A program made the position numbers and the translations under genes. The notes beneath the pieces are model-generated. The model was given only the letters and a program-made list of their open reading frames with translations. It was not told where the DNA came from and searched no databases. From Blastocladiella emersonii ATCC 22665 (lineage: Eukaryota > Blastocladiomycota > Blastocladiomycetes > Blastocladiales > Blastocladiaceae), in assembly GCA_025594325.1 (NCBI GenBank), contig JANHCV010000011.1, positions 868,001 through 932,000 of the forward strand: 64,000 bases of DNA, given 5' to 3'. Positions 48,462 through 59,000 of the stretch are shown here, piece after piece (position 1 is the first letter of the stretch; each line of letters opens with the position of its first letter).

Positions 48462-51245
48462 ATGCAACACAGCCATCCGCACCTCCACGGCGCCGCCGCC
48501 GCCGCGGGGCCAGCGCGGTCCACGTCGTCGCTCGGGTCGGGCATCGCGTACCGGCACCGCGTTCCGTCGCACTCGTCGTCGTCCTCGTGCAGCGACGCCG
48601 ACTGGGTCCCCGCCAGCAGCTACGACGAGACGGGCGCCGGCGGCGACGCGCGGCGCGACCCCGACGACGAGCGCACCGCGCTGCTCGCCGCGACCGCGCC
48701 CATGTCGCACGAGGTCCTCGACCGCACCGACACGTACCTGCCCGCCTTCTTCTCGCCCACCGCCAACGGCGTCGCCACAACGACAACGAGTGAGGACCGG
48801 TGGCGCACCGCGTGGGACACGCTCAAGGTCCGCGCGCGGTACTACGTGCCGGCGCTCAGCTGGATGCCCGCCTACTCGCGCGCGGACCTCGTGCACGACG
48901 CGATTGCCGGGTCGACCGTCGCCTTTGTCCTGATCCCGCAGGGCCTGTCGTACGCGTCGTCGCTCGCCAAGCTCGAGCCCGTCGTCGGCCTGTACACGGC
49001 CGCGTTCGCCGTCGTCGTCTACGGCTTCTTTGGGACGTCGCGCCAGCTGTCGATCGGGCCCGAGGCGCTCGTCTCGATCCTCGTCGGGTCCGCCGTGAGC
49101 AAGACGGCCGTCACGGGCGGCGCAGGCGCCTCGCCCGACCCCGCCGAGGCCGCCGCCATCACGGGCACGCTGTGCCTGCTCGTCGGCCTCTTCACCTTCG
49201 CGCTCGGCTTCTTCCGGTTCGGCTTCATCGATTCGGTCCTCTCGCGCGCGCTGCTGCGCGGGTTCATCTCGGCCGTTGCCATCGTCATCATGGTCGAGCA
49301 GGGGCCCTCGCTGCTCGGCATCCCACCCCCGGATGCGACTCACGGCGGCGCGGACGACGAGGAGGAGATGTCGCCGTTCGACAAGATCGTCGACTTGGCG
49401 TCGCGCGCCCACCGCGCACACCTCCCAACGCTTTTCGTCTCGCTCGCCTCCGTCACCTTCCTCGTCGGCGCCGCGTGGGTCAAGCAGCGCGTCAGCCAGC
49501 GGCACCCGGGCGTGCGGTTCGTCCCCGAGATCCTGCTGCTCGTCATCCTCGCGATTCTCGGCAGCTGGTCGCTCGACCTCGAGGCGCACCACGGCGTCGC
49601 CGTCCTCGGCGCCGTGAAATCGAGCGGGATCCCCGCCCCCTCGATCCCAGCACTCCGGCCCTTCTCAACCATCCGCTCCCTGACGATCCCCGCGATCCTG
49701 ATCTCGGTACTGGGCTTCGTCGAGAGCATCGTCGTGACCAAGCAGTACGCGGCGCTGCGCGGGTACGGCACGTCGCGGAACCGCGAGCTCGTGGCGCTCG
49801 GCGTCGCCAATATCGCAGGTGCCTTCTTCCACGCGTTCCCGGCGTTCGGGTCCCTCGCGCGGTCGCGCGTCAACGACCGCGTCGGCGCACGCACCCAGCT
49901 CGCGGGCATGATCGCCGGCACCCTCGTCCTGTTCGCCATCTGCTTCCTGCTCCCGGCGTTCTACCACCTGCCCAAGGCCGCCATGGCGTCCATCATCCTC
50001 GTCGCCGCATTCTCGCTCATCGAGACCCACGATATCCACTTCATCCTGCGGCTGCGCGCGTGGCGCGACTTTGGACTGTTGCTGTTCACCTTCTTCACCA
50101 CGATCCTCGTGTCTATCGAGGCCGGCATCCTGCTCTCGATCGCGCTCTCGCTGCTCCTCGTCGTCAAGGACGTCGCCGTCCCGCGCATCACCATCCTCGG
50201 GCGCGTCCGCGACCACCACTCGCACAGCCGTCCCGCGACCGCCGCGACGACGAACGGCCCACTCAAGTACCGCCCGGTACCCACCGACCGGACCCACTCC
50301 CCCGTCCCGCCGCGCGACCCAGACGACCCGGACTCGCCGTACGCGCGCGCGAGCGAGGACGCCGTGACCGCAGGCGTCGTGGTGATCCGCCTCGACGAAG
50401 CTCTGCATTTCGCGAACACGGGCGAGCTGCGCGAACGCCTGCTCCGCGCCGAGCGGTTCGGGTCCATGGCCGCGCACCCGTCCGAGCAGCCCACGCGCCG
50501 CCACCCGCTGCGGCTCGCCGTGTTCGACGTCCGCCACATGCCCGCCATCGACGCGTCCGCGGCACAGATTCTCGCGGAAATCGTCGACCATTACCGCGAC
50601 CGCGGCGTCGGCGTCGCGTTCGTCCGCGCGCACCCGCGCGTGCGCGTCGTGCTCGACCGCGCGGGGATCTCCGAGTACGCGCGGCATGTGTCGCGGATCA
50701 CGGACGCGTTGCACGCCGTCGGGCTGATCCAGCCGCAGCAGGAGCCCGCCGGGGTCGCGAGCGAGCATACCGGGATCGCGCGCACGCCAAGGGCGTCGGC
50801 CGGGTACTCGGCGTTCGACTCGGACCACTCCGCCGGGTCATCCTCGTCCGACTTCCACGGCGGCGCCACGACGTCCGGCGCGGCCGTCGGCATCGGCAGC
50901 TCCCCGCACCCGATCGCTGAGGGAAGCGCTGGACCGACCGTGACCCCAAGCGCGCACGACGGGTCGTCGTGGTCATCGACCGCCGCCGCCGCCGCGACCA
51001 CGGTCCCAACACGCGCTCTCGCTGGCGCGTACCGCGTCGACCTGTTCGCTGACTCGGACGACGATGCGTACACGGGCGCGCGGAACCCGTTCTACGTGGC
51101 CGCGGCGGGCCAGCGCGGCGCGTTCGCGGCCGGCGTCACGCCACCGCATCAGCACGCGGCGATTGCGGTGGCGGGGCATGATGATGACGAGGAGGAGGAG
51201 GAGGAGGACGAGATGCCGCCGGCGTCGCTGCACGGGCACCGGTGA
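48462..51245 (+). CDS. SulP-family anion (sulfate) transporter with STAS domain
   Basis: 927 residues, no intron. A Ser-rich cytosolic tail is followed by the SulP signature (SRADLVHDAIAGSTVAFVLI, PQGLSYASSLAKLEPVVGLY) and about 10-12 membrane segments between residues 135 and 590. These include SVLGFVESIVVTKQYAALRG and NIAGAFFHAFPAFGSLARS. A STAS domain lies at about 637-755 (VVIRLDEALHFANTGELRER, FDVRHMPAIDASAAQILAEI). A long acidic C-terminal extension ends EEEEEEDEMPPASLHGHR. Likely a plasma-membrane or vacuolar sulfate/anion symporter; the substrate is inferred from the family. A broken copy of its 3' end lies at 31745-32463. Confidence 0.92.
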   Translation: MQHSHPHLHGAAAAAGPARSTSSLGSGIAYRHRVPSHSSSSSCSDADWVPASSYDETGAGGDARRDPDDERTALLAATAPMSHEVLDRTDTYLPAFFSPTANGVATTTTSEDRWRTAWDTLKVRARYYVPALSWMPAYSRADLVHDAIAGSTVAFVLIPQGLSYASSLAKLEPVVGLYTAAFAVVVYGFFGTSRQLSIGPEALVSILVGSAVSKTAVTGGAGASPDPAEAAAITGTLCLLVGLFTFALGFFRFGFIDSVLSRALLRGFISAVAIVIMVEQGPSLLGIPPPDATHGGADDEEEMSPFDKIVDLASRAHRAHLPTLFVSLASVTFLVGAAWVKQRVSQRHPGVRFVPEILLLVILAILGSWSLDLEAHHGVAVLGAVKSSGIPAPSIPALRPFSTIRSLTIPAILISVLGFVESIVVTKQYAALRGYGTSRNRELVALGVANIAGAFFHAFPAFGSLARSRVNDRVGARTQLAGMIAGTLVLFAICFLLPAFYHLPKAAMASIILVAAFSLIETHDIHFILRLRAWRDFGLLLFTFFTTILVSIEAGILLSIALSLLLVVKDVAVPRITILGRVRDHHSHSRPATAATTNGPLKYRPVPTDRTHSPVPPRDPDDPDSPYARASEDAVTAGVVVIRLDEALHFANTGELRERLLRAERFGSMAAHPSEQPTRRHPLRLAVFDVRHMPAIDASAAQILAEIVDHYRDRGVGVAFVRAHPRVRVVLDRAGISEYARHVSRITDALHAVGLIQPQQEPAGVASEHTGIARTPRASAGYSAFDSDHSAGSSSSDFHGGATTSGAAVGIGSSPHPIAEGSAGPTVTPSAHDGSSWSSTAAAAATTVPTRALAGAYRVDLFADSDDDAYTGARNPFYVAAAGQRGAFAAGVTPPHQHAAIAVAGHDDDEEEEEEDEMPPASLHGHR

Positions 51246-51499
51246 CGAGGGAGGATGGGATGTGTATCAATAAGTACCACGCGTGAATATACCAGCACGC
51301 TGACCTCGATGTTCGTCTCGTGGAGGGAACGACGCGTTCAGGTTCGACCGCCATGCGGCCCGACGCGACGCGATCACGGCGAGCGATCACACCAACAACA
51401 CAACCACGAAGAGAGAGTGCTAACAGAGAAGTGTATAACGAAAGTAGTCGTAGTGCAATCAGCGGGCCCAAACCACGGACCCGACCCCCGAACACTTGT

Positions 51500-53584
51500 C
51501 TAGGCCGCCGAGACGTCCCCGCTCATAAAGTGGCGGTACGCGGGGTTATCCGTCTCCTCGATCCAGTTGACGTTGAGCTTGGCGAGCCGCTCGGCGTACA
51601 GGGGCTCGAGCTCGGGCGGGACCTCGAGGCCGACGAGCACCTTGCCGACGTCGCCGCCCTGGTTCTTGTAGTGGAACAGGGTCTGGTTGAAGTCCTTGAA
51701 CAGGTCGAGCAGGTTGCGGAGCATGAGGGTGCCGCGGCCCGTCTCGCGGAACTCGTAGCGGACGACGCGCTCGTGCTTGATGGCGGACCGGCCGCCGACC
51801 AGGTACCGCGCGTGCGACTTGGCAAACTCGTTCTTGGAGATATCGACGCCGGCCATGCCGAGCGAGGTGAGCTGGTCGAGCAGCTCCTGGACCTGCACGT
51901 CGCGCGACGTGCCGTTGGGCGCGATGCGGATGGCCGCGAACACGTGCGCGAGGTCGTGCTTGTGGTACCGGTACGACAGCTCGGTGATGGCGCGCGGCAG
52001 GATCGCGTTGAGCAGCTGCAGGAACGACCCGGGGCACTCGGGCATCATGAGCGAGATGAGCGCCTCGGTCTCCTCGCCGATCTCGGCGCGCTCGGCGACG
52101 AACCGGAGCCGGTCGAACCCGACGTTGGCGCCCGACGTCACCGCGACAAAGGTCCCGCCCTGTACGCCGTTGTCGACGATCCACCGCTTGAGCCCGGCGA
52201 GGGCGAGCGCGCCCGACGGCTCGAGGATCGACCGCGTGTCGAGGAACGTGTCCTTGATGGCGGCGCAGATCTCGTCGTTGGTCACCAGCACCATCTCGTC
52301 CACGTTCTCCTGGACCAGCCGGAACGTCTCGTCGCCGACGCGGCGTACGGCGGTCCCGTCGGCGAACAGGTCGATCTCGGGCATTGTCACCGGGTGCCCG
52401 TGCCGCAGCGCCTGCGACATGGAGTCCTGGTCCACCTCCTCGACGCCAATCACCTTGACCTCCGGGTACAGCCGCTTGACGAGCGTCGCGATGCCCGCGA
52501 GCAGGCCGCCGCCGCCCTACGATGGTGACTGCCGGGGTTAGACGTGCTCGGACGGTCCGCAGTCGCAGCAAGAAGCCGTACGCAGCAGACAAAGATGGCA
52601 TCAATATGCCCGTCCGGGATCTGGCGCATGATCTCGACGCCGCAGGTGCCCTGGCCGGCGATAATGTACGAGTCGTCGAACGGCGGGATCTGCACGTATC
52701 CGTGCTCGCGCTCGAGCCGCGCAGCCTCGGCGCGGGCGCCCTCGAGGTCGACGCCGTGCAGGACGACGGTCCCGCCGAGCCGGCGGACGTTGGCGCGCTT
52801 GATCTCGGGCGAGGTCTCGGGCATGACGATGGTCGCCTTCATGCCGAGGTGCTTGGCGGCGAGGGCAACGCCCTGGGCGTGGTTGCCCGCCGAGCAGCAC
52901 ACGACGCCGCGCGCGCGCTCCTCGGGGGTCAGCGACTTGAGTTTGTTGTAGGCGCCGCGGATCTTGAACGAGAAGGCCGGCTGCATGTCCTCGCGCTTCA
53001 GGTAGATGAAGTTGCCCAGCCGGTTCGACAGCGTCTCGGCAAAGTGCAGCGGCGTCTCCTTGGCCAGGTCGTAGACTGTTTGACTGGGTTAGCATCGGAC
53101 CTCGGCGCAAGGGAAGAAGTCCTCGGCGCAAGAGAAGAAGGAACGTACTCGGCGCCGTCAGAATCATCTTGAGGTAGTCCGGGTACTTGTTGGCCACGAC
53201 CTTGGGCTCCTTCTTGGGCTTCTTGTACCCGGGGCTCGGCGCGCGCGAGAGGCCGGGCGGGAGGACCGACGAGACGGTGGACCCGACGACCGAGGCGGCC
53301 GCCGACTTGGCCACACCGGTGCCAGTGCCGTTGATGACGGACGCGGGCCCCGTCGGCGTCACGGGCGAGGTGGCGACCGACACCGAGTCGCCGGGGAACA
53401 CGGTCGACGTCGACACGCCGCTGGCCGTGGTGCTGGCCGTCGAACCGGCCGTGTCGGTGCGCGACATGGGCAGCGCGGCGGTGCCCGGGTGCACGGCGAG
53501 AGGGGCGAGCGGGGGTGGCGGCGACGGCGGCGAGGGCGAGGCGGCGGCCGGGGCCACAGCAGGGTTGGTGTTGTCCTTGGCCAT
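51500..53584 (-). CDS. ILV1: threonine deaminase (L-threonine ammonia-lyase)
   Basis: PLP enzyme converting threonine to 2-oxobutanoate, the first step of isoleucine synthesis, in mitochondria in fungi. The spliced protein is 648 residues; introns 53076-53148 (GTACGT...ACAG) and 52517-52581 (GTACGG...GTAG). The PLP lysine lies in FSFKIRGAYN (about Lys183) and the phosphate-binding loop is CGGGGLLAG (311-314). The C-terminal regulatory ACT-like region includes RAEIGEETEALISLMMPECP, SYRYHKHDLAHVFAAIRI and FKDFNQTLFHYKNQGGDVGK, so feedback by isoleucine is expected. The 130-residue N-terminus is a Ser/Thr/Pro/Val-rich extension, not a classical mitochondrial presequence. The first intron holds an imperfect 21-base tandem repeat. 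Confidence 0.95.
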
Positions 53585-54607
53585 TGAGAGTGCGTGTGCA
53601 AGTAGTGCTTGAGGATGAAGTTACGTGGAGAGTCGGTTGTTGTTGTTACGAGGGCAGGGCCGCGAGAGAGAGAGAGAGGATCGGTTGCGGGGAGGGCGGG
53701 CGGGAGGGAGACGCCGAACTCAACCAACTTGTTCCAAGCAGTCCCCAACGGGCCCGGAGTCGGTGCCGGCCGGCGGGCCGCAGCTGCAGCAAACGCCTGG
53801 AGGAACTGATGATCTCCGGATTTTTAAGGTCGCACGACCAAAATGATGATTGGTCCGCGGGGCCGGCGCTCGCTCGTTGGGGAAGGAATTCTCCTCTCCG
53901 TGCCGTGCCGTGTCCCGCGTGGGCCCGCCTCCCCGTGTCCCACGTTGATGTTCTTAACGACGGATGTGGCGCTGGCGCCTCGCGAACACAAGGGCGGCGT
54001 GGCGCGACGCGACCTCGAGCCACCCCGCGAGCCACCAACACCACCGCCAACGACGGCGACGAGATCGTGTATCGATCAGCGGCGGCCGTCGTGACTCTTG
54101 CGGGCGAGGACGTCAGGGTGGGCAGGGACCACGGCAGGGACGAGCTCGAGCCTGCCGGCCATGGCTGGACTTCGGCCGAGCTTCGTGCGAGTGCGTACGC
54201 GTCCCTGCAGCGCTTCATCTCTCAACCGCTACCTTGTCGTGCGGTCCATGGCCGTGCCCAAGTCGTTGTTCGTGAGTGGAGAAAGCTTCGTGCCGAGAAC
54301 GAGGCCAGCAACTCAGTCCAAGTTCGATTGCGCGGAGCAGCAACTTGGCCATCGTTGCTCACCCGTATCCAACACGCGTCTAGGCGAGTTAGTCCTGGGC
54401 CTCTCTGCGACGTTGCGCTGAAGCTTGGACAGAGCCGTGATGCGAAAGGTTGACGCCGAGTTTAGGAACAAACTCACTCACGCGCTGATGTGGTGCAACG
54501 CTACGCGACGCGGCCACCGTCACCTCGCGGTGGCCATGACCATGGCCGCGCACGCACCGCGTCAGCCCTGATGAGGAATGATCACACTGCGATAGTACAT
54601 ATATATC
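53585..54607. other. intergenic region upstream of ILV1
   Basis: About 1.0 kb between two minus-strand genes. A GAGAGAGAGAGAGAGG run lies at 53664-53679, probably in the ILV1 leader. The rest (53800-54590) holds only short, unrelated open frames. Confidence 0.4.
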
Positions 54608-55752
54608 TCACTGCCCCACCGCAAGATGCGTCCGCGCGAGCCGCTCGAGCAGCGCCGTGAACTGGAACGCCGCCGCCTTCTTGCTGCTGCTGCTGCTCGC
54701 CCGCTTCGCGCCGCCGGCGCGTATTGGCTTTGATGATGTCGCGCACTTTCCTCCGCCACTGCCGCTGCCGAGAGTGCAGATAGACCGCATGCGGCGCGCC
54801 ACGATCTCGGAGCACGCGATCCGCGGCCGTTTCGCGGGCGGCGGCGACATGGACGGGAGCTGCGGCGACTCGATGTCGAGGAGGCAGGACGGGGGTGTGG
54901 GCATCGTGCGCCGCTTGAGCGTCGCTGCGACCGTGGCCGACGTCGGCGCCGCGACGGGAACGGGCACCGGGACGGCGGCCTCAGCGAACGCGAGCGGACC
55001 GCCCTCATGGTAAACTTCCGCGGCGCGCGCGTTCCTTGGCGCAAAGTCAAACGCGAGGATCGCCTCGTGCTCGACCTGCATCTCCGCGGCCCTCGCGCGG
55101 ACCGCGTTGTGCACGTGCGCGACGAGCGTCGCCGACCAGCTCGCGAACACGGCGGGCGGGACGTACAGCTCGAACGCGATACCCGCGAGGAACATGCGCT
55201 CGAGCCTCGTCACCTCGGCCGCGGGCAGGCTCGCGACGCGCGCCCACCCGCGGTTGCTGAACACCGAGTCCTGCAGGTACTTGGCGGCCGTGACGAGGGA
55301 CGCGAGGAACAGGCGGCGCGAGCACGACGCGAGCGGGGAGGGAGACCCAGAGGACATGGCGCGGAACCGGAACAGGTAGAAGAGCGCGAGCTGCAGCGTC
55401 GAAAAGGACGCGCGCGACCGGCGCAGCAGCTCGGCGATGAATCCGGCCAGCGGGATCGCGGCCGTTGGCGGCGCTGGGAGAACCGTGTCGATGACGTCGG
55501 CGGCGGTGACTGGATGAGGGGAGGGGGGATGGGTGAGATCAAGGCGGTGACCACGCGGGTACCAGAGCGCGTACCGACGAGGGCGCGGACAAAGTCGTGC
55601 CGCTGGAGCGTCTGCTCGGCGACGGCGAGCGGAGCCGCTGCAACGGCCGCGGCCGCCGTCGACGCGACGTGCGCGTGCGCGAGTGGCTGCTGGTCGACGA
55701 CGACAGCGCGCGCCGCCGAGTGGTGGAGGAGGTGGTGGATCCGGTTGGGCAT
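54608..55752 (-). CDS. PHO80/PCL-like cyclin
   Basis: Predicted regulatory subunit of a Pho85-type kinase, acting in nutrient or cell-cycle control. The spliced protein is 359 residues; one intron, 55510-55574 (GTACGC...CCAG), joins FVRALV to VTAADVIDTV. Exon 1 starts MPNRIHHLLHHSAARAVVV. The cyclin box runs about 60-190: IPLAGFIAELLRRSRASFST, LALFYLFRFRAM, RRLFLASLVTAAKYLQDSVF, NRGWARVASLPAAEVTRLER and MFLAGIAFELYVP. The KYLxDxxxxNxxWA pattern is the PCL signature. The C-terminal half is disordered with basic patches (KRPRI, KPIRAGGAKR). The partner kinase is not in this window. Confidence 0.88.
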
Positions 55753-56765
55753 GGTGTAGGTCTGTGTGCAAGGGTAGGATGGTTGCTTAGGGGGAGAGCA
55801 AGCACCCGCGCTGGGACGTCGGAGGTACAAGTAGCCCGCCGCCGCCTCGCCCCGCTCGCCTCGCGAGCCGCACGCTCGCCGTAAGGTTCGGTGCGGGTCC
55901 CCTGCCACGAGTAGATCGTGAGCGCCTCGATCGCGGGCGTGCGGGCGCAAGGGTAGTCGAACGGTCGGCGCAGCGCCGCCGGCAATCGAGGTGGCATACG
56001 CGGCAAACGGCGAGGGCAGGGACCGAAACACGATCGATGCCGCGCGAGCCCCGGTGCCAAGCGCACGGGTGCGCCAGCAAGTGCGGCGCGGCGGCGGGGA
56101 TCGAGCCGCCGTGGTTCAGAGCGCCGGCGCCTGCGCGCGCCTCGGTGCGCGGCGGGCGTGATCGGGATCTAAACGTCCAGGCGCCGTACAATAGAGTTTT
56201 GCGGGATTTCTGGTGGTCCAGGGCGGGCTCGGCGGTGGGCGCGAGTGTGGAGTGCGTGACCCGCCCTGGATTCCGGGGTCGCGCGCAGTGCGTCACGGCG
56301 CGTCAGGGTGGCGTGGCGTGGCGTCACGCGGTATGATCGGGGGGTCGCGGCCGATTTATTTTGGGCAGGGCGCGCTCTACGCTACGCCGACGTGCTGTGG
56401 TGAGGGATTTCTTTAACGTTTTCGAGGTCCTGGCTCGCGTCAGTTTTACGTGCGCGCGTCACCATGGGAAGCTGAACAACCAACTCACCGCGCCGCCAGG
56501 CGGATCACTAACAACAGTTCAAGTGCACACACGGCCGTGTGGTCGGCCGCGAGACGCGTTCCGCCACTCATGCATGTGGACGCGAGGACCAAGATGCTGC
56601 TGCTGCAAGTAAACGGAGTATAATGGTCAAAGGATGATGATGATGCTGCAGGCCCCCAAGTCCCCCATAATTACAGAAGCGGAAGCCCAGTTACATGCGG
56701 ATGTGTGTGTGCTACGCGGGACACCCTGCCCCGCCGCCGCCCGCCCTCGTACCCGACCCACAGCC
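55753..56765. other. intergenic region upstream of the cyclin gene
   Basis: About 1.0 kb. GCGTCACG and GTGGCGTGGCGTCACGCGGT words lie at 56285-56330, and ACGCGT at 56554. No gene recognised. The 3' flank of UGP1 lies at the right side. Confidence 0.4.
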
Positions 56766-58608
56766 TTAGTGGTCGAGGATGCGGAGGTTGCCCGTGACGA
56801 CCTTATCCTCGAGCAGCGACTGCGCGGGGAGGTCGATGCGGGACCCGTGGTTGGCGACGGCGATGACGGTGCCCTTGAGCGTCACGTCGGGCCCAAAGTA
56901 CACGTCGCCCGTGACCGTGAGGTGGTCGAGCTCGAGGATGCGCGGGCGGCCGCGGAACCGCGCCTGGTAGTCGGACACCTTCTTGAAGTGGTCGCCGAGC
57001 TTGACAATCGGGATGGTGCCGAACATGCGCTTGGGCGACATGACGAGCTGGCCGTGGTCGAGGTGGTACAGGTCCGACGTCACGAGGAACAGGTCCGACG
57101 TCGACTTGACGGGCAGGAACCGGGACCGGGGCACGTTGATGCCGTGCGCGCCCTTGAAGTGCTTGATGGCGGCGCCAACGGCCGTCTCGAGCTGCAGCAC
57201 CTTCTCGCCCGAGGGGAGCGTCTTGGGGTTGACGATCACGTCGAGCTGCATCTCGCGGTCCTGCAGGATGCGCTTGATGGCCTTGACCGACACCCACAGG
57301 TTGTTGGTGTTGAAGATCTTGAACTTCTTGATCGACTTGAAGTCGTCGACGTGCTCCGAGGGCACCTGCGCGAGCTCGAGCAGCCGCACGTGGCCCTCGT
57401 AGTCGATGAGCGTGCCGCCCTTGATGTCGGCCTTGGTCTTGTCCGTCACCTCCATGACGAACTCGGCGCCCGACTGCTCGAGGTGCTGCAGGATGGCCGT
57501 GTCGACCGTGGCGCCGAGGTTGTCGACGTTGGAGATGAACAGCCACTCCTTGCCCTCCTCGATGAGCTTGTCGAGCAGGCCAGAGTTCTCGAGCGACTCG
57601 AACACGTCGCCGTGGCCGGGCGGGTACCAGTTGCCCTTGCTCACGTCCTCGTCGGGGTGCTTGACCGAGGGGAGCAGCGAGTCCTTGAAGATGCGCGGGA
57701 ACTTTGACTGGTTGAAGGTGAGGATGACCACCTCGTGCGATAGGTACTTTTGCACGATGCGGTTCGTCTCCTCGTCCGTGTTGAACGAGTTCATGAGGAT
57801 GAGCGGCACCTTGACCTTGTTGGACGTGTTGAGGTACTCGATCTGGCGCACCGTCAGGTCGAGGAACGTGAGCCCGTCGCGCACCTCGATGGCCGACTTG
57901 GGCCCGACGCACCCCATGGTGGTGCCGAGCCCGCCGTTGAGCTTGAGCACCGCCAGCTTGGACAGCAGCTGCGCGTCGCGGTCCGCCGCGCTCTTGCCCA
58001 GCTTGGCGTACGGGATGATCTGCTCGGGCGCCGGCGACTTGATCTTCTCCCAGTCGCTAAACACGCGCATGCGGGGGGTCGTGTGAGCGGGCGGGCGGGC
58101 GAGACACGGTCGCCCAAGAGTCACGTACAGCGTCGCGTTGGTGGCGCGGTCGAGCAGGTAGCGGTTGAAGAGCATGAAGAAGTTGTCCATCTCGGCCTGG
58201 AAGATCTACACTCGCCAAAAGTGGGCGCGCGCGAGACCGGGGTCAGTCTCCTGTGGACGAAGCGCGTACGCGACGCGTGTCGGTGTCGTGGGAGTGTGGT
58301 CTCCGACACGGACACGCGTCCGCGCGCAGCTGTAGAGCGGCCGTACCTCGCGGCGCTCGCCGTCGGGCAGCATGTTGATGAGCTTGTTGAGCTCGGCGCT
58401 CATGGTGCGGCTGGCGACGCTCGACTTGGTCTTCTCGAACGACTAGACATCAGGGACGGGTCGCGACGCGTCAGTCTCACTCACCCTGAGCGACGGCGGC
58501 GGGTGGCGCTGGGTGCCGGGCGGCGAGCGGACGGACCTGCATCGACAGGGACCGCGTGCGGTCGTGCGACGCCGCAGCGGCGGCGGCGGCAGAGGACGTG
58601 TCGGCCAT
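56766..58608 (-). CDS. UGP1: UTP-glucose-1-phosphate uridylyltransferase
   Basis: Makes UDP-glucose from UTP and glucose-1-phosphate in the cytosol, feeding glucan, glycogen, trehalose and glycoprotein synthesis. The spliced protein is 511 residues, normal for the family. The nucleotide loop is [20 protein letters not shown] (from about 121). Other family words are [47 protein letters not shown] and the final beta-helix ([20 protein letters not shown]). Introns: 58443-58536, 58206-58346 (141 nt) and 58057-58128, the last giving [16 protein letters not shown]. For the first intron I used donor GTCCGT because the more canonical GTGAGT downstream breaks the frame; this is the least certain junction. 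Confidence 0.95.
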
Positions 58609-59000
58609 GGTGGTGGTGGTATCAGTTGTTGATGCGTAGTAGGCGAGCCAGCGGTATGGCGCCAAGACACGGCGGGGTTGGGGGGAGAGGGAGAGAAGGG
58701 ATCGGCGGCGGCGTGGGTGGGTGGGCGGCGGCGGCGCGTGTGCTTCTTTCGCTTCGCTCGCCGCCACACGGCGTGCCACTCCCATCGATCGCTCGCAAAA
58801 AACGTGGCTATCTGCTGCACGTGCCGTGTCTCACACCTTCCGCGAGACGCGTCGCACCGGCCGCACGATACCGCGCCGGCGATCCCCAACGCTAATCTGG
58901 CGGGCTAATCAAGCCAGGAGGGCCGAGTGGGCCCACGGCCTCGCGTGCACGCGCCGATAGAGTGCGAGTTTATATTGCCATCGTCGTCGTCAACACGTTC
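58609..59000. other. UGP1 promoter region
   Basis: 392 bases between UGP1 (start at 58608) and the 3' end of the next minus-strand gene. ACGCGTCGCA lies at 58847. No gene is seen. Confidence 0.45.

Noticed and set aside
53515-54453. 312-codon plus-strand frame upstream of ILV1
   Set aside because: It overlaps the ILV1 start on the opposite strand, has random-looking composition and no family resemblance.
58443-58500. Canonical GTGAGT donor for UGP1 intron 1
   Set aside because: It leaves one extra base and breaks the frame into SFEKTKSS; the GTCCGT donor at 58536 keeps the frame.
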